64,000 nucleotides of DNA from Stenopsyche tienmushanensis (GCA_008973525.1 WACJ01000327.1:288499-352498); one strand, 5' to 3'; shown: positions 22,179 through 36,052, counted from the first letter of the stretch. The notes: a model not told the origin generated them from the sequence alone. Made by a program: numbers and translations.

Positions 22179-25100
22179 CTACTTGAAGAAATTAATATCT
22201 TTCAATTCGGTTGGCATATACAAAAGGTTTGATTCATCTTTGTGTAGCATATTATAACCTTTTCCATAACCTGCATAAGATTAAATGATTAAAAAAAAAT
22301 AACATCAATTATTTTGAAAGTTTTAAAGAAGACATATTGAATTTTAAAAAATTCAACACGTCTATTCACTAAACAATATTTTTAAAACAAACAATGCGTA
22401 GAATGCAAAATACCTATATTTTTCATGAGTTTTGTAGGAGCATTTCTCAAGTGGAGTGGAACCGATGGCAATGCACCTTTATATTCAGAAATATTACTTT
22501 TACATTTCCCAAGAGCAACGTAAACCTCTGTACTTTTAGGTGCTCTAGCCATGTAAACAGCACATTCTGCTAATAAAACATCACATTCTGGCATTCCAAT
22601 ATACTGACAGCCTTGCATACAAGATACGGCTAGGGTCAAAGCATTTGGATCGGCTAATCCTAAAATTTAATTTATTTACAGTGAAATACGATAGGATAAG
22701 TTTACAGTAATATATCAAATGCCTTGTTCTGGCATAAGAATTTCCCTACTTTACTATTATAAAGTTAATTGGGTGCATTTACCGAAGAATGCTTTCACAG
22801 CCATCAAGATAAAGAGAGTGGGTGCTTTTTAAGGATTGAGCAGTATTCTTCAGAAGACTTTTCTTCTTTTTTAAAGGGGGATGCATTTCAAAGACTGTTG
22901 TGTCATTGGGGTTAATTTAAGGGATTAAAATATGTCTTGGAGTTCAAAAACCTTAATAAATACGAACTCTAAGAATGCTACATATGGCGCATCCACTGAG
23001 ATTTTGTTCATCTTAGTGATAAGCTTGGTCGATTGCTTTTGCAATTGAAAACTTTCATATTTTCAGTTATTTAAGCCTATGTAGTGATCTTTGGGACGGA
23101 TCCCCTGTGCAAAAAGATGATCGGATGTACCATCTTACTTTTAACTTCATAACCAATTCATGACATGATTTTCATAGTCGTTGCAATTTACAAATTAGTA
23201 ACAGTTTCAGTAAAATCTTGAAAATTACTAATATCTATTTGTTTTTATGAAAATAAAAAACAAAATTAAACCTACCGATATCTTCTCCGGCAATTCTTAT
23301 GAGCCTTCTTGCAATATAAAGTGGATCTTCTCCGCCTTGCAACATTCTTGTTAGCCAATATAAAGCAGCATTATCATCGGAGGCTCTTATTGATTTGTGC
23401 ATTGCAGATATTATATTATAATGCTCTTCCCCTTTTCTATCATATAAAAGGTGCGATCTCTGTCAAAAATATTATGATTAAAGTAAAAAACAGATCTAAT
23501 AAATATCACAGCCAAAACTCGATTAAAGACTGATCCGAAGACAAGAAAATGGACCGATATTATGTTTCGAGAAATGAAGAAATTCATCGAGATAGGATAG
23601 AAGACTATTGGACGACAGATCCAGGCTGCGCTACTACAATTTTCCCCTAAGCAATGAGCAGAGATAGATTCCGTAAATGAAAACTTCATTATAACAAAAA
23701 AAAAAAACTACAAACAAATTCCTGTGTCGGTGCGGAAGAGAGTGTGAAGCATTTAATCATACGCTATGATTGATTCGCGCGATGCGGATTTCCCCAAGTT
23801 CAGGCATCGTCTCTCATCAAACCGTACCCGTATACAAAGTGTTAAAGACTCAAATAAATGTTAATATAAATACCTTAATTCCATCTTTGATATCGTCAAG
23901 AGATATGAATACGCCGATGATGTTCTTCGTATCCGTTGAGGATTCTTTGCTTTGAATTGCGATTTGCAAGCTATTTAGAGCAATTCTTGCATCGCCATCA
24001 CTTATTTCTGCCAACCACTGTAAAGTGCCTCGCTCAATTATGATTCTAAAAAATATATTTCAATATGTATTTTTGCAACTTACAAGTCGGTGAAATGGTC
24101 AAAGAATGAAAGTAGAACTCTACTCATTTAAAATTCAAGGATTATTGTCATATAATATATTGCATTGCATAATTATTTAAAACATCATGCAAGAGATTTT
24201 TGTATATTTTTGGAAGGCATACGACAGCATCAATCAGGAAAAGCTTTGGAGGACCATGATAGAAATGGGAATCCCGAGTAAGCTGGTGAGGCTGTCGAAG
24301 ATGTGCATGACCGGATCGGTCAGTGTTGTACGTTTCAACAGCGCCCTGTCGGAACCTTTCAAAGTGATGATGGAAGTTAGACAGGGGGACGCCCTCTCCC
24401 CGATTCTCTTTGATATTGTGTTAGAAGCCATTATGAGGGAGGCTGGCAGATTGGGACGTGCACATCTATGGAACAAAGATATAATGTATCTTGTCTTTGC
24501 GGATGACATCAACGTCGTGGCGAAATCGAGATCGGAAGCTTTGGCGGCGCTTACGTCTATCAACGGGGTTGCTGCTACCTTCGGTATGTCAATCAATTAT
24601 AAGAAGACTAAATTAATGATGGTTTCGAGAGTGAATACCGGAGGTTATACCTCCGTGAGTGTCAATAACAAAAATATTGAAAGGGTCCAGGATTTTAAAT
24701 ATCTAGGATTCATCCTCAGGGAGAAGAACTTAACGTGCAATGAAATAACCTCCAGGATTCAATATGGCAATCGTGCTAACATGACCTGAAGAAAATATTA
24801 GGAAACAAATCACTATCGGCTAAAACTAAAATATATAAAACATTGGTTAAGCCGGTAGTACTTTACGGGGGTGAAACATGGACCATGACCGCTCGGGACG
24901 CAATACACCTCGAGAGGTTCGAGAGGAAAGTTTTGATAAAAAATTTCAGACCTCCGGGATGAGACCTTGGGTTCTGAAACCATGAGGTTCAATTGCGAGG
25001 TTATAGTCATGTACGGCGAGGCATCAATCACTAGCTTCGTCCTAACCCGCCATCTCCATTGCGCCACCATAAGTAAGTATCATGCAAGAGGCAGGATTTC

Positions 25101-26279
25101 AATGTTAATAATATAATAAGTAATATATAAATTATATTACCTAATATCTTTGGAAATTTTAGAGAAATCGTTATCGAATGTATCTAAAATTATCGCGCTA
25201 TATTTGGTTTGCATGGCTCGAACTAAAATGCTCATTAAATCTTCAGTTGAGAGCTTCTCAAGGATAATAACTCTGCATCTACTAAGCAGGGCAGAATTTA
25301 GGCTAAAAGAAGGATTTTCAGTGGTTGCTCCGATTAGTGTTATCGTCCCGTTTTCTAAATGAGGTAGAAATGTATCCTGTTGCAGTTTGTTGAACCTATG
25401 TATTTCGTCCATAAAGAGGATAGTTTTTCTTTTGAACTTCATTTCATTTTTAGCAACTTTAACAATTTCTTTAACATCATTTACACCGGCCATTGTAGCG
25501 GACAGTTTAACAAATCTTAAATTAATTTCACTTTCACAAATGTTTGAAACTAAATTGGCCAAAGATGTCTATAAAAGAAAAGATATTAATACATCAAAGG
25601 TATTCTTACAAATTAAAACCCATTAAAAAAATTAAAAATGCATACTTTTCCACATCCAGGAGGACCCCATAATATCATACTTGGAATGTCTTTTTTTGTA
25701 AGAATTTGCCTTAATAGTTTATCGTGTCCTAAAATATGACATTGTCCTACATACTCATCCAAGGTTTTTGGACGCATTTGTTCAGCGAGAGGAACATTGT
25801 TTTTCACCTCAGATGTTGAAACAACCTAGAATAAATATCTTGTAAGACAAAAATGCTAAAAATTTAAATGATTAAAAACAAGAATCTGTTATAATTTAAA
25901 GCAACACTACAAAGGAAGACCGTGTTATAAATATTAGAATTCAAGTTCACTTTTTTCAGAGCTTTTTTCATATTTTGTTTTTAACATTTTTTAAATTTGA
26001 AGTAGTACAAAAACATAGAAACGCAAAAAGAGAAAATGCATAATATAACAATAATAATACTTGTTCAGGTGAGACAATTTTTCTTTTTTCCACAATTTTG
26101 CTTTGCTCCTCGATTTTATCAAATCCACTTTTTAACTGTTGACCAAATTTGGCCTTCTTTGTTACTGGTGACGTAGTCGGAGGTTTTGAAATTAAAAATA
26201 AACATCGCTCTGCATGTTCTTGAATAGAAGCAGAAGGAAATGAACGATCACAAATTGGACAAACAACATCCTTGTCCAT
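22179..26279 (-). CDS. WRNIP1: WRNIP1/RarA-type AAA+ ATPase
   Basis: Seven coding exons: 26279-26061, 25825-25646, 25568-25141, 24045-23874, 23459-23276, 22659-22414, 22270-22179; 506 residues, all junctions in phase. The N-terminus is a UBZ-type ubiquitin-binding finger (C7, C10, H22, C26; [20 protein letters not shown]). Walker A is GPPGCGKTSL (127-136, split by an intron after the Lys) and Walker B is [11 protein letters not shown] (D187, E188). The sensor [19 protein letters not shown] and C-terminal tetramerisation blocks ([47 protein letters not shown]) follow. The family binds stalled replication forks and Werner helicase. It is shorter than human WRNIP1 (665) mainly in the linker after the finger. 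A 5' UTR acceptor at about 26300 suggests a non-coding first exon. Introns 3 and 5 carry LINE relics. Confidence 0.95.
23480..23830 (+). pseudogene. LINE 3'-coding relic in WRNIP1 intron 4
   Basis: Within the intron between the exons at 24045-23874 and 23459-23276, the plus strand carries [12 protein letters not shown], which resembles the CxCG.EESV.H.LL.C knuckle after the RNase H region of R1/Jockey-type LINEs. The upstream part is broken by stops and a poly-A run. It is on the strand opposite to the host gene. Confidence 0.45.
24187..25060 (+). pseudogene. RTE-like LINE, 3' half, in WRNIP1 intron 3
   Basis: A 200-codon open frame encodes reverse transcriptase motifs in order: [20 protein letters not shown] (motif A), [20 protein letters not shown] (motif B), [20 protein letters not shown] (FADD catalytic motif) and [11 protein letters not shown]. 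It runs through a frame break near 24780 into [40 protein letters not shown] and ERFERKVL. The 5' endonuclease half is absent, a typical 5' truncation. Among the copies in this window it is the best preserved. It lies antisense within the WRNIP1 intron. Confidence 0.85.
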
Positions 26280-28454
26280 GATCAGTTGAATAAATTGACC
26301 TAAAAAAATGCTCGTTAGATGTATACAAGTTATATTTGAAATAAAACTTTTGACAATGAATAAATCCACAAATGTGTCCAATGCAAAAAAACCCGCACGA
26401 ATAATGAATCTTTATTATAGTGTGTAGCACTTTTTTATGTGTAAGAATAAATTAAAACTTACCCTAAGCTATAAAGAAATTAGTCAATTGAAATTTCACC
26501 CGCCATGACAGATTGACTTTTAATATATTAAATGACTATAAGGTAACTTAATATGAGCATGAAAATATATTTTATTCAACATGATTAAAAAATACTATGA
26601 ATATTTCCAAGTTGACGTCAAATCGTAGAAGGTATAACATAACTTATTAAATCACAGTAGTATAAATTAATTGTAACAAATTAAATGAATTTATTGGCTT
26701 GTTGCAGATTTATTTGTCAAGGTCTGAAAGCGCATTTAAAATATTGTATCGATTGATAGTAAATTTTCCATAATTGCTATCGTAAATTATTTTTAGTGTA
26801 AATCGAAAGGTTTTCAATAATCAACAGATTTCATTATTTTCGTGCTGGCAACACTGCTTAGACCATTAAATAATTCAGAGGTCGACGACCCTCGTAATGC
26901 CAATTTCTTCGTTGAAAATTAGATCAAAGTTAAATAAAACATATGTTCGACTCTTATGCTGCTTAACTAATGGGGAACTCAAACATTGATTTCGATAATT
27001 AGAAAAATTTAATGTGTATATAATCCTAAAACATCTATTTTTGTCAGCTGTGTTAACAAATTTAAACATGTTTTATTGATTTTTTTCAAGCTAACTGTCT
27101 CATAGGCCAGTTCTAAGTTTGAGTAATTCTTATTCTTTTCATTATAAGAATTTGACACGATTGGCGTTAATACGGGAAAGTAGTTAGGTTTATAGGGCAT
27201 ATATTATTAATTTTATAGATTATTAGCGAATACCCGGCGTGCGTTGCAATGCCATAAGCGTTTAATAATTATTTGAAAAGAAACCCAGTGCATGGTTTAT
27301 TGCTTCAGGTGACGTGTAGCGCGATCCAAAAGCATATGCACACTCGCTCTCGTTTCGAAGACCGATTTAACCATCATATTTCGTACGCATCCTTTCTCTC
27401 CGTCCCCGCAGCCCAAACTTCATTTCACCGGACCAATATGAGCCAACATGGTGCATCCATATATTTTTACTATGCCTATGTTATTCTCGCAAGTGTAAAT
27501 AGTAAGTTGACAAAGTTTTATCGCAATCGAATGAACGGTATGGAATCGCATTAAATACGAACAAACATTGATTTTTATATATTAGATTATGCCTATGTTA
27601 CTCGCGCAATCCTTAGCAATAAGTGGACATAGTTCTATCGCAATCTAATGAACGGTATGGCAACGCATTACATACGAATAAAGATTATTTTTAATATATT
27701 AAATGTTCTGGGTGTGTAGACACAAAGATAGTTTATGCTTTTATTGTGAAAGGAAAATGTGTTCTCAGATTTCATTAAAATAGAAAGACAGCATTTTATT
27801 TTTAATTTTATTAACTTAAATAGCTTTTAAACTTCACAAAAATCAATACATCACAATTTAAAAAATAATATAAATGGAATCACTAAAAAAAAACAGTTCC
27901 ATAATTTAATATTATAGCTTCTCTTTAAAACTCAATTTTCTGATTTAAGTCAAAACGATAATGTCTAAGTAGCATTGCAATTTCATGATTCATGAAACCA
28001 CAATTTCTCCACTGCAAATCCAGCACTGCAAACATCAATATAAGGTTTGGATCAGAAAAAATGTATAAATAAAATATTTGAAATGTGAATTTATTATAAC
28101 GTAATTTCTAAAATACAATATATGATCACATTTCACAGTACTTCCCGAATAAAAAATAAAACCTATCTATATACATACATTACAGTGAATGGATGTGTTC
28201 TTGCGAACATAATTCATGGGTACAATTGAACTATGAAAAATAATGTATGACAAGTTTTTTTTAATGATAAAAATAATAAGATTACTATCAAAACCTTAAA
28301 ATTACCTTAAAAATCTAAAAATTGTGATTGTGTAAATAATTTAATCTATAAAATATGTATTTCTTACATATTACTGTAACTATCTTGAAGAATTTCATTT
28401 ATGAAGTAAATTTATCTACTAATTTGTCAATAAAAATAAAAAATTGCAACTTTT
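26280..28454. other. Spacer between WRNIP1 5' side and Top1 3' side
   Basis: The part just above 26280 should hold the WRNIP1 5' UTR exon and promoter. The part just below 28455 is Top1 3' UTR. A repeated element occupies 27233-27690. The remaining sequence is A+T-rich with nothing recognisable. Confidence 0.45.
27233..27690 (+). repeat. Dispersed repeat, copy 1, with a partly duplicated unit
   Basis: From GTTGCAATGCCATAAGCG to CGAACAAACATTG this stretch matches 52288-52642 almost throughout. Within it, the last unit of about 105 bases (TATGCCTATGTTATTCTCGC ... GAACGGTATGGAATCGCATT) recurs in degenerate form at 27587-27690, so the end is a two-unit tandem. No transposase is encoded. The CCGGCGTGCGTTGCAATGCC start recalls Helitron-type ends, but that is only a guess. 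Confidence 0.6.
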
Positions 28455-31400
28455 TTAAAAGACATAGTCTACAGTAGCCATGTCAATTGCCCAACGGAAT
28501 TTGTCACGCTGAGTTTTGTTATAGATTTTTTCAATGGGAACACCATGTTTCTTGCACCTAGAAATAAAACATAACAGTTAATCCAGTATTCTAAATAAAA
28601 AATCGTCAATTTAATGATCATAATTCTCACCAAGCAATCGAAATACGAGGATCAAGATAATTCAGCTTGGAAGTACCGAGCGCAATAGTTTTGTTTTCAT
28701 CCCTATCCGTCTCTTGTACTTCCAATTTCCTCAGTTGTTCTTGCAATCTCTGTAAGGCTTTTTTCTTTTTATCCGCATTCATTTTCTCTTTCACCGAACC
28801 CTTTCTCGCCATTCTCGTTAAATCTCGGACTTCTTCCTCGGCCTCGGTCACCTGATCCCTTTTGGCTTGAATTTTCTCTTTGAGGGCATCCATCGATTTT
28901 TGATGCCCCTTGGGAACGGCCCTTTGATGGTTGCATAAAACGGCAACCGCTCTATTTGCGCGATTATAAGCTAATATCTTCTCTTCTATGGTGCTATCCG
29001 GATCGGTGAGCTCGTTCAATTGATTTTGGAGCGTGAACGAGGCGTTGAAAGTTCTGAAAACCTTAGCCGTCAGATTGGGCATCAATTCTCTGAGATGTTC
29101 GTTCATTGTCTGCGTGTTGAGGCGATCGAATAGGTCGTCGCCGGTTTTCTTGTTCTCCTTGAAGAGTTCCAGATTTTTAAAAACGCGCTTTTCAACAGGT
29201 ACTTCATTGTAGTAACGAATCGAATCTTTACCGAGGAAATCAAACACTACGACGTTTTCTTTCCCGTCTTTTTCTTTATGCAATTCAATGTGTTCGACGC
29301 GAAGCGAACAACAACCGACGGTATCGGCCTGATCTTCATCTTTCTCGTTGCCGGCCCTCAGAGCTAATTTATCTATGAAGTAGAGGGCGACGGCTCTTTG
29401 TCGAATGCGCATTTCTTTAGCTTTCCACTCTTCTCTGTAGGTTTCCCGAATTTTTTCTACGCACCCGGCGAGTTTACGTGCAGTCTCGTATTTTTGCCAA
29501 TCCTTCTCGCCCTTCAACTTCGAACTAGGATTCAACATGACGTATTTTACTTGCCCTTGAACATTTTCCGTCCAAGAAGCTAGCCACGTTACGCTGTTAT
29601 CGTGCCGAACTTCTTTCCATCTATGACCGGACGGTGCCTTAGGTATATTACTATCCTTTGAACAATTGATAGTGATATGTTCGGGTTCTACGCGCTTTTT
29701 CAGCATCCCCATTTTTGGATGTTCGCCGCGACCTCTGAACAGACCCGGTGGTTCTATTCGGAAATTACCAATCTTTTCTTTATGGCCATCTATCGTGCAA
29801 AATCCGTACTCTTTCTGAATTTCCTCATTTTTCGCTTTCAAAGCGGCTTTCTCTTCCTTGGATTTGTTTCTATTTTTCTCAGCCTGTTCCATAAAATAGG
29901 CGTGCATAACTTTAAAATCACATTTGCGCAAATCTTTAATAATGCTCTTCTCCTTGTCAGTCATAACTTTTCGCCAATCATTGAAAAAGTTTTCGTTGAA
30001 GACATCTTTTGTTGCATAATCATTTTCAAGCATTTTTGCATAAAAACCGGCAACTTCCTCGGATTCTTCAGATAACGGAATTTCTTTTCCGTCATAGCGG
30101 AATACAACACTTTTAGGAATCCTTTCATATAAAGGAGCGAAGAGTGGTCCTTTATGCTCTAAAAATGTCCATTTAGTCCCATCATCTTTTTTCTCTTCTT
30201 CCCACCTGAAACATTTAGTCCGAATTTAAAAAAATTCCACTATTTTTTATAATGTAAATATATTATGAACAATGTGCTCACCATTTCCAAACTTCTGGTT
30301 CATCCTCTTGTTTCTTCTTTCGTTTATTTGGAGTTATGTTGGTGGGAGTGTCTGGTTCCTTTTTAACCTTATTCGGTTTGGCTTTCTTTTTCTTTGGAGA
30401 CGCATATTCATCGGATTCATAAGCAGGCTCTTAAAATACATTAAAAAAATATATTTAAAAAATACACTTCTATATCATTTAAAATTACATTTAGAAGTAG
30501 TAATCGTATAGTAATTATTTGTATTTAAAAAGTTTATTTTATTAACACTTTACTAACCACACAAATTTGCGTAAAACTAAATACTGGCCTTGCACGATTG
30601 TAGAAATTTGTTTTTTTTTTTTCATTTAAAAATATGTACCTTTTGACATAGTAAAAAGAATTAAATGAAATTTTAAATTTGTGCTCCACTGCAAATCGAA
30701 TAAAAAAAAATATAATAAAAAACCTCAACAGAAAGTATAACACATTTCAAAGATTCATCTGATTAACTGAAAACTCATACATATTTCTGTATATTTTTGT
30801 TATTTAAATCGACAAGGATTGGAAATGATATGATCGATTGACAATGATTGAGGCGCCAATTAGTATGATCGGTCACTAAAGTGTTAATCAAATACTTTTT
30901 GTTATTTCAGCACATTCAATTCTAAAGTAAAACTGTATCATTTTTATATTTGATCGATCAGTGGTTAAATAGATTAAAAATAAGTGACTTAAAAAGAAAA
31001 CAAGCAGACAAAAGCATAATTTTTAAAAATTAAATACAATTAATCATGCGTACAAATATTTAACAAAGTACCTTTTTTCTCTTTTTTAATTTTTTTCGCC
31101 TTGGGAAGTTTACGTGGTAATATAGGCGCATCTTCCTCGTCGCTTTCAACTATTTTTCTTTTATTTTTACGAACATTCTATAAAGATTAAAAAATATTAT
31201 AATAACGGAAAAATATATTCATATACGTCATTTCAATAATAAAATTTAATTGTAAACCAATGGCATATCTTCTTCACTATCTGCTATATCGTTCTCAATT
31301 TTAACGGGGGCCGGTTCTGGTACTGCAGGTTCTGGACTATTCCAATCCATTTCCTCTTCCGATAATGCAGGCTCGTGTTTCATTTCAGGCGACTGAGCAT

Positions 31401-33184
31401 TAGAAATATTACAAAATTAAAACAAGATATTTTGGAAAAACGTTCATTTAAACATTTGCAATTTGTACACATTCCATTTAAAACATTTATAATGCAAAAA
31501 TCTTTACAATACATTTTAGTACTATCCTGTATCTATCCGTATAAAAAAAAAATTTCATTTGTTTTTTTTATTTTTTAAATTTTATTCATTTGTTTTTTAT
31601 TTTTTAAATTTCATTCGTTTGTTTTCATTGGGTCAAAATGAACGCGTTTTCAATTTACCACATACTTTAAAAGAAGCAATAGAATTATTTCAAAAATTGT
31701 GGCACCCTTCCAAAAAAGATGTATTGTCAAAACGGCCACGAAACGAAGATCTACTATGTTTTGCAGATTGTCTGGAATTGTTGTAAGTGTCGAAAAAAGC
31801 AAGTATTTACACTGGAAATTGGTTCGTTAGTAGTCGTATAAAATTTGTGATCCATGGAATTGACATCGGGTGACAGCGAAGAATTGGACATGAATAAAAA
31901 CACGACTATCGAGTGGAATAATCACACGCGAGAAGCTTGCAAGGCATAAAATCGGTGGCAAAAATTTTATCGTCGAAATTGACGCGAGTTTGTTCACCAA
32001 ACGTAAAAATCATACCGGCAATTTACAAAACAGGACAGTACCGAAAACGCTCGTCTAATAAAACACTTACCAAATTATTTTCAATCTCCTCTTTGATTTC
32101 TTCTTTCTTTACGGAGATCTTCGGAGATTCGTGGTGAGAACTTGAAGATTGCTTATCTTTGTTTGAACTGTGAGATTTATCTTTGCTACTGATGAAAAAA
32201 ATAATTTGAAATGTTAAAATTGTTGAATAGCTTTTCATCGCGTATTCATTGGAATATAATACACAACGTCGGTATTTAAAAAAAAAACTGGTTACAACAC
32301 AAGCACTATTCGACGTGTGATAAAATGAATACACTGAACGTAGAACACATCAATTACAAAAGGTTTGCACTGTTTACCTGGAGTGCCCGTCGCTATGCTT
32401 CGAGCTGCTGCTCGTATGCTTCGAGCGGTGTTCATCTTTTTTGCTACGGTGTCGATCTTTCCCATCTTTGTCCTTGGAACTGTGCGATTTTCTATCTTTA
32501 TCCTTGTCTTTGGAGCTACCGGAGGAGCTCTTGTGGCGGTCTGATGATTTTTCATTTTTATCGTCGCTCGAGCGGTGCTTTTCGCTCTTTTCCTTGTCGT
32601 CCCTCTTGGACCTATCCCTGTCCTTGTCGCTTCTAGATCTGTCTTTGTCGCGGTCGCTCCTATCTTTGTCACGTTTGCGGTCCTTGTCGGAATGTCTGTC
32701 TCTATGGAAGAGGAAGAGTTCGGAATTAGAGAAATAGGTTATGGGCGAAAGTCAAAAGAGCGAAATTCTCACCTGTCGCCACCGGAGCTGCGTTTAGAAG
32801 CGTCTTTTTCCCTGTCCCTGTCCTTGTCGCGATCTCGGTCTCTATCTTTGTCGCGGTGCTTGTCTTTGCTCGAGGACTTGTGGCTGGATCTGTGTTTGTC
32901 GGATCCGGAGTAGCCGTTTTGTAGTCCGTTCGGCTGGTCGGCTTTGGTGCCGTTGACGCCCTTGGCCTGCAAGAGAGCGGCGAAGGGAGGTTTAGCGGGT
33001 TGCGGGTGACGCGGCCGGCGCCATGTTGCCGTGTTCCAGGGGCAGGGGAGCGAGGGGCGAGGGTTAGGGAGCCACGGAAGTCGGCGCCTCTAATTCGACA
33101 GAAACTTACGTCGTCTCGGTGGGAGATCGGTGAGAGAGCGGCGAGAGCGGCGCCGGCGCCGTGCTGGGGACTGACGACGCTCAT
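28455..33184 (-). CDS. Top1: DNA topoisomerase I (type IB)
   Basis: Nine exons on the minus strand: 33184-33110, 32966-32773, 32701-32378, 32188-32071, 31392-31258, 31177-31072, 30429-30282, 30205-28631, 28557-28455; 925 residues, all in phase. The enzyme relaxes supercoils in the nucleus through a 3'-phosphotyrosyl intermediate. The nucleophile is Y883 in [12 protein letters not shown]. The core shows [57 protein letters not shown] and [20 protein letters not shown]. The first roughly 230 residues are almost only Lys, Arg, Asp, Ser and His ([19 protein letters not shown] repeats), the usual nuclear-targeting, disordered leader of insect Top1. The first exon is very G+C-rich and encodes an Ala-rich start ([19 protein letters not shown]). 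One large exon carries most of the catalytic core. Confidence 0.96.
31559..31786 (+). other. Unidentified open frame inside Top1 intron 4
   Basis: The plus-strand frame is T/F-rich for its first 26 codons, then reads [20 protein letters not shown] and [20 protein letters not shown] before a stop. The second half has ordinary protein-like composition, unlike the intron around it. It may be a decayed transposon or retroposed exon. I do not recognise the family. Confidence 0.2.
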
Positions 33185-36052
33185 GCTGGCGCGGCGCGAC
33201 TGCAGCCCGCCGCGCAACGCCGCTTCCTGCGACCGCCGCTATCCGACTCCGAGACTACACATTCTGACCATGACCTGCTGACCGACCGCGTGCCTGTCGG
33301 TGTTCGACCACTACCTGTCGATTTTTTTCAATTTATAAACTTAAATTTTCCTCTTTACATTCGACAAAATCATCAGATCGCATTTTACAAGCCAAAATAC
33401 AAGAAAAATGCTATGAAAAACACAAATTTACCTTACGCAACAAACAAACCAACAAGTAAGGGAGAAACGGTTATAGCAGGCATTTTAATTTTTTAAAAAA
33501 CCCCAATCAATTTATATCTAATATTTTTTATAAACAAATAATTCTTATCGACCATATTAAATAACATAAAAAACACTATAAAATACATTTTTAGTGCCAT
33601 GAAAAAAAAATATAATGCATTAAATATTACACAAACTAAATAATAACCAATCAAATAAATTAATTGAGGATTTTATGTACACAGTATACAAATGAGTTTT
33701 ATTTAATTATATATCTACAATCAGCTCATGTATCAGGCAAAAATAATTGATACTTGACGAACTGATTAATTTTAAAAAAATATCTTAAAAATGCTCTTAA
33801 ATCTTATTACCATTAAATAAAACCGAATATAATTTTATTTTTGACTGAAAAATTAAAATATCGTATCTACATTTTTAATATACATACATTCCTCGTGTGA
33901 AAAACAATGTTTTATTTTTCTACTTTTAATAAAATAGTATTACTGTTTTTCTTAGAATGCATAGAGAATCTTAAACCGGTTAGTCCAAACTGGTTGAATT
34001 TTGTACCAGTTGTGATAAAACTTTCATGTTTCTTTTTTTATAATCTGAACCATTATTATTATAGTGTTCTTACACAAATTTAACCACGGGTATCAAAACT
34101 GTCTATCCCATTTTATTACAAGATTCGCATACATATATATATATTTAGATGGATTTGGAGATATAAAATCCATAAACGAGACAAGAATCTTCGCTGTAAT
34201 TATTCGGCAAGTATGCAGATTTTCAAATGATTTGATTATATAAAAAAACAGGAATTATTACCAAAAGATGTACTTTAAGCCATCTGCTTAAATGAATATT
34301 ATTACAATATCATATCGTCATAGTGCAGTCAAACATAGTCCATTACGATACAAGTCTCATTATATTAGTTTAAGGAAGATGATGACATGGAATTTAAATT
34401 AAAAGCAGAAAAACTGGATAAACTATTATTTTTTTAGAGAAAATTGAATCTTTGTAAAATAGATTTGGTGGAAGTAGCTCTTCTTGCTAAAATTTTTAGT
34501 ATAAAATACTGGTGAAACATCTTATTGGAATCTTCTAGTTTCTTAATGATCCGCAAAATTTATATATTCAAATATCATATATGTGTTTAAATAATAGTAG
34601 GTAGGTCATATTGCGAGGTATATGGATCATTGATAAATATAGGCTGTTAAAAGATTATTCTTGAAAGATAACAGTGGCTGAAAAAAAAGTAGAATATAAT
34701 ACAAGACGAGCTCTATCTAATACAATTTTATGGGATTTTTTTCCCTGTAATGGACGTAGTGAGAGTATGCCCGCACATGTTGTGGACGCATTCGAGTGAT
34801 CCAAAGAGAACATGTTGCGAACAGCGCTTCATATCCGTGCTTTTATTTCTAATAGAATATCATTTATTCAAATCATGATGTCAAACATTATATTCATTAC
34901 AGAAGTTTCATGAACACAAAGAATCAATAAATTAAATCACTCCTGGATTTTAAAGAATAACGTCCGCATGAAATTAAAAAAAAAACATGAATATAAAAAT
35001 AAATTTATTTCTCAACAAATATTTATAGAAAAATCTATTTTTTTTAATATTCAAGATATCAAATTTCAGCATCCTATATTTATTGTTTACAGATTTACGA
35101 AGATATGAAATTGACAGTGCTCTTATCCAATCAGATATTCATCCTTCATTAGATTGTATAACAATAACTCGATCATTTAGCGTCCTTTTTATAGTTATAA
35201 TATAAGTCTGTAACTGCGTTTTGTAATTCTCCATTACTTATGGCCGGTTATGCCATTTTCAATGTGTAACTATACATTTATTTAGCTGGAACATTCTAAT
35301 TACATATAATAACTTATAGAAATGTTATTAAATAATTAACAAAAACTGACCAATATCAAGCATTTTGTCGAAATACAAAAACTTTCATTATGTATTGATA
35401 GTAGTCAGTTTTGGAGGATGAATTGACTTTATTAAAGGCATTTATATTTAATTCATTAACAACTTAATTTTTGCTCAAGAATTCAAATTGATCTTGCGTA
35501 TCTAAAGGCAGTTTATAATATTCTACACATTTATTTAATTTAAGAACATTTATATATTTCATGTTTTCAAATAACTAAGCTGGAAATTCTTTTGATTCAA
35601 GCTTTCAAAAATGTTCTTTATATTCCATGATTCACATTAAAATCTATAGAAAACATGACACAAACGAAGTTCTCGTTTCATCAAAAATTGCAGGTTTTGC
35701 CGATATGTTCTTTTGAAAAAAATATTATTCCGTGACAATAAATCGTAAAATTATACAATCAGGAAAACAATTTTGTAGACAAGTTGGTTAACAAGATGTA
35801 ACGTTTTTTATTTAATAATGCATAGTTGATTCCATATACAAACACAAATAAATATCGAAATACTTATAAATTATGTAAAAATCAGATCAATTTGTAATCC
35901 TCGTTCTTATTCATTTCATATATATTCTCATAAAAATAAGTAAATGGGAATGAGATTTACTAAAAGTATAACATCAGTACATAATTAAATGTATGTATTC
36001 CAAATATTCTAAATAAGCGTAGTCCATCGGTAGTAGTAAAAGTAGTTGGAAA
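33185..36052. other. Region between Top1 promoter and RNMT 3' end
   Basis: The first 150 bases above the Top1 start are G+C-rich and probably its promoter and 5' UTR. From about 33500 to 36052 the DNA is uniformly A+T-rich with no gene signal. The part adjoining 36052 should be the RNMT 3' UTR. No repeat family from elsewhere in the window was recognised here. Confidence 0.45.

Noticed and set aside
32325..33281. Several plus-strand Ser/Leu/Arg-rich frames
   Set aside because: They are the reverse reading of the Lys/Arg/Asp/Ser repeats of Top1 and carry no independent signal.
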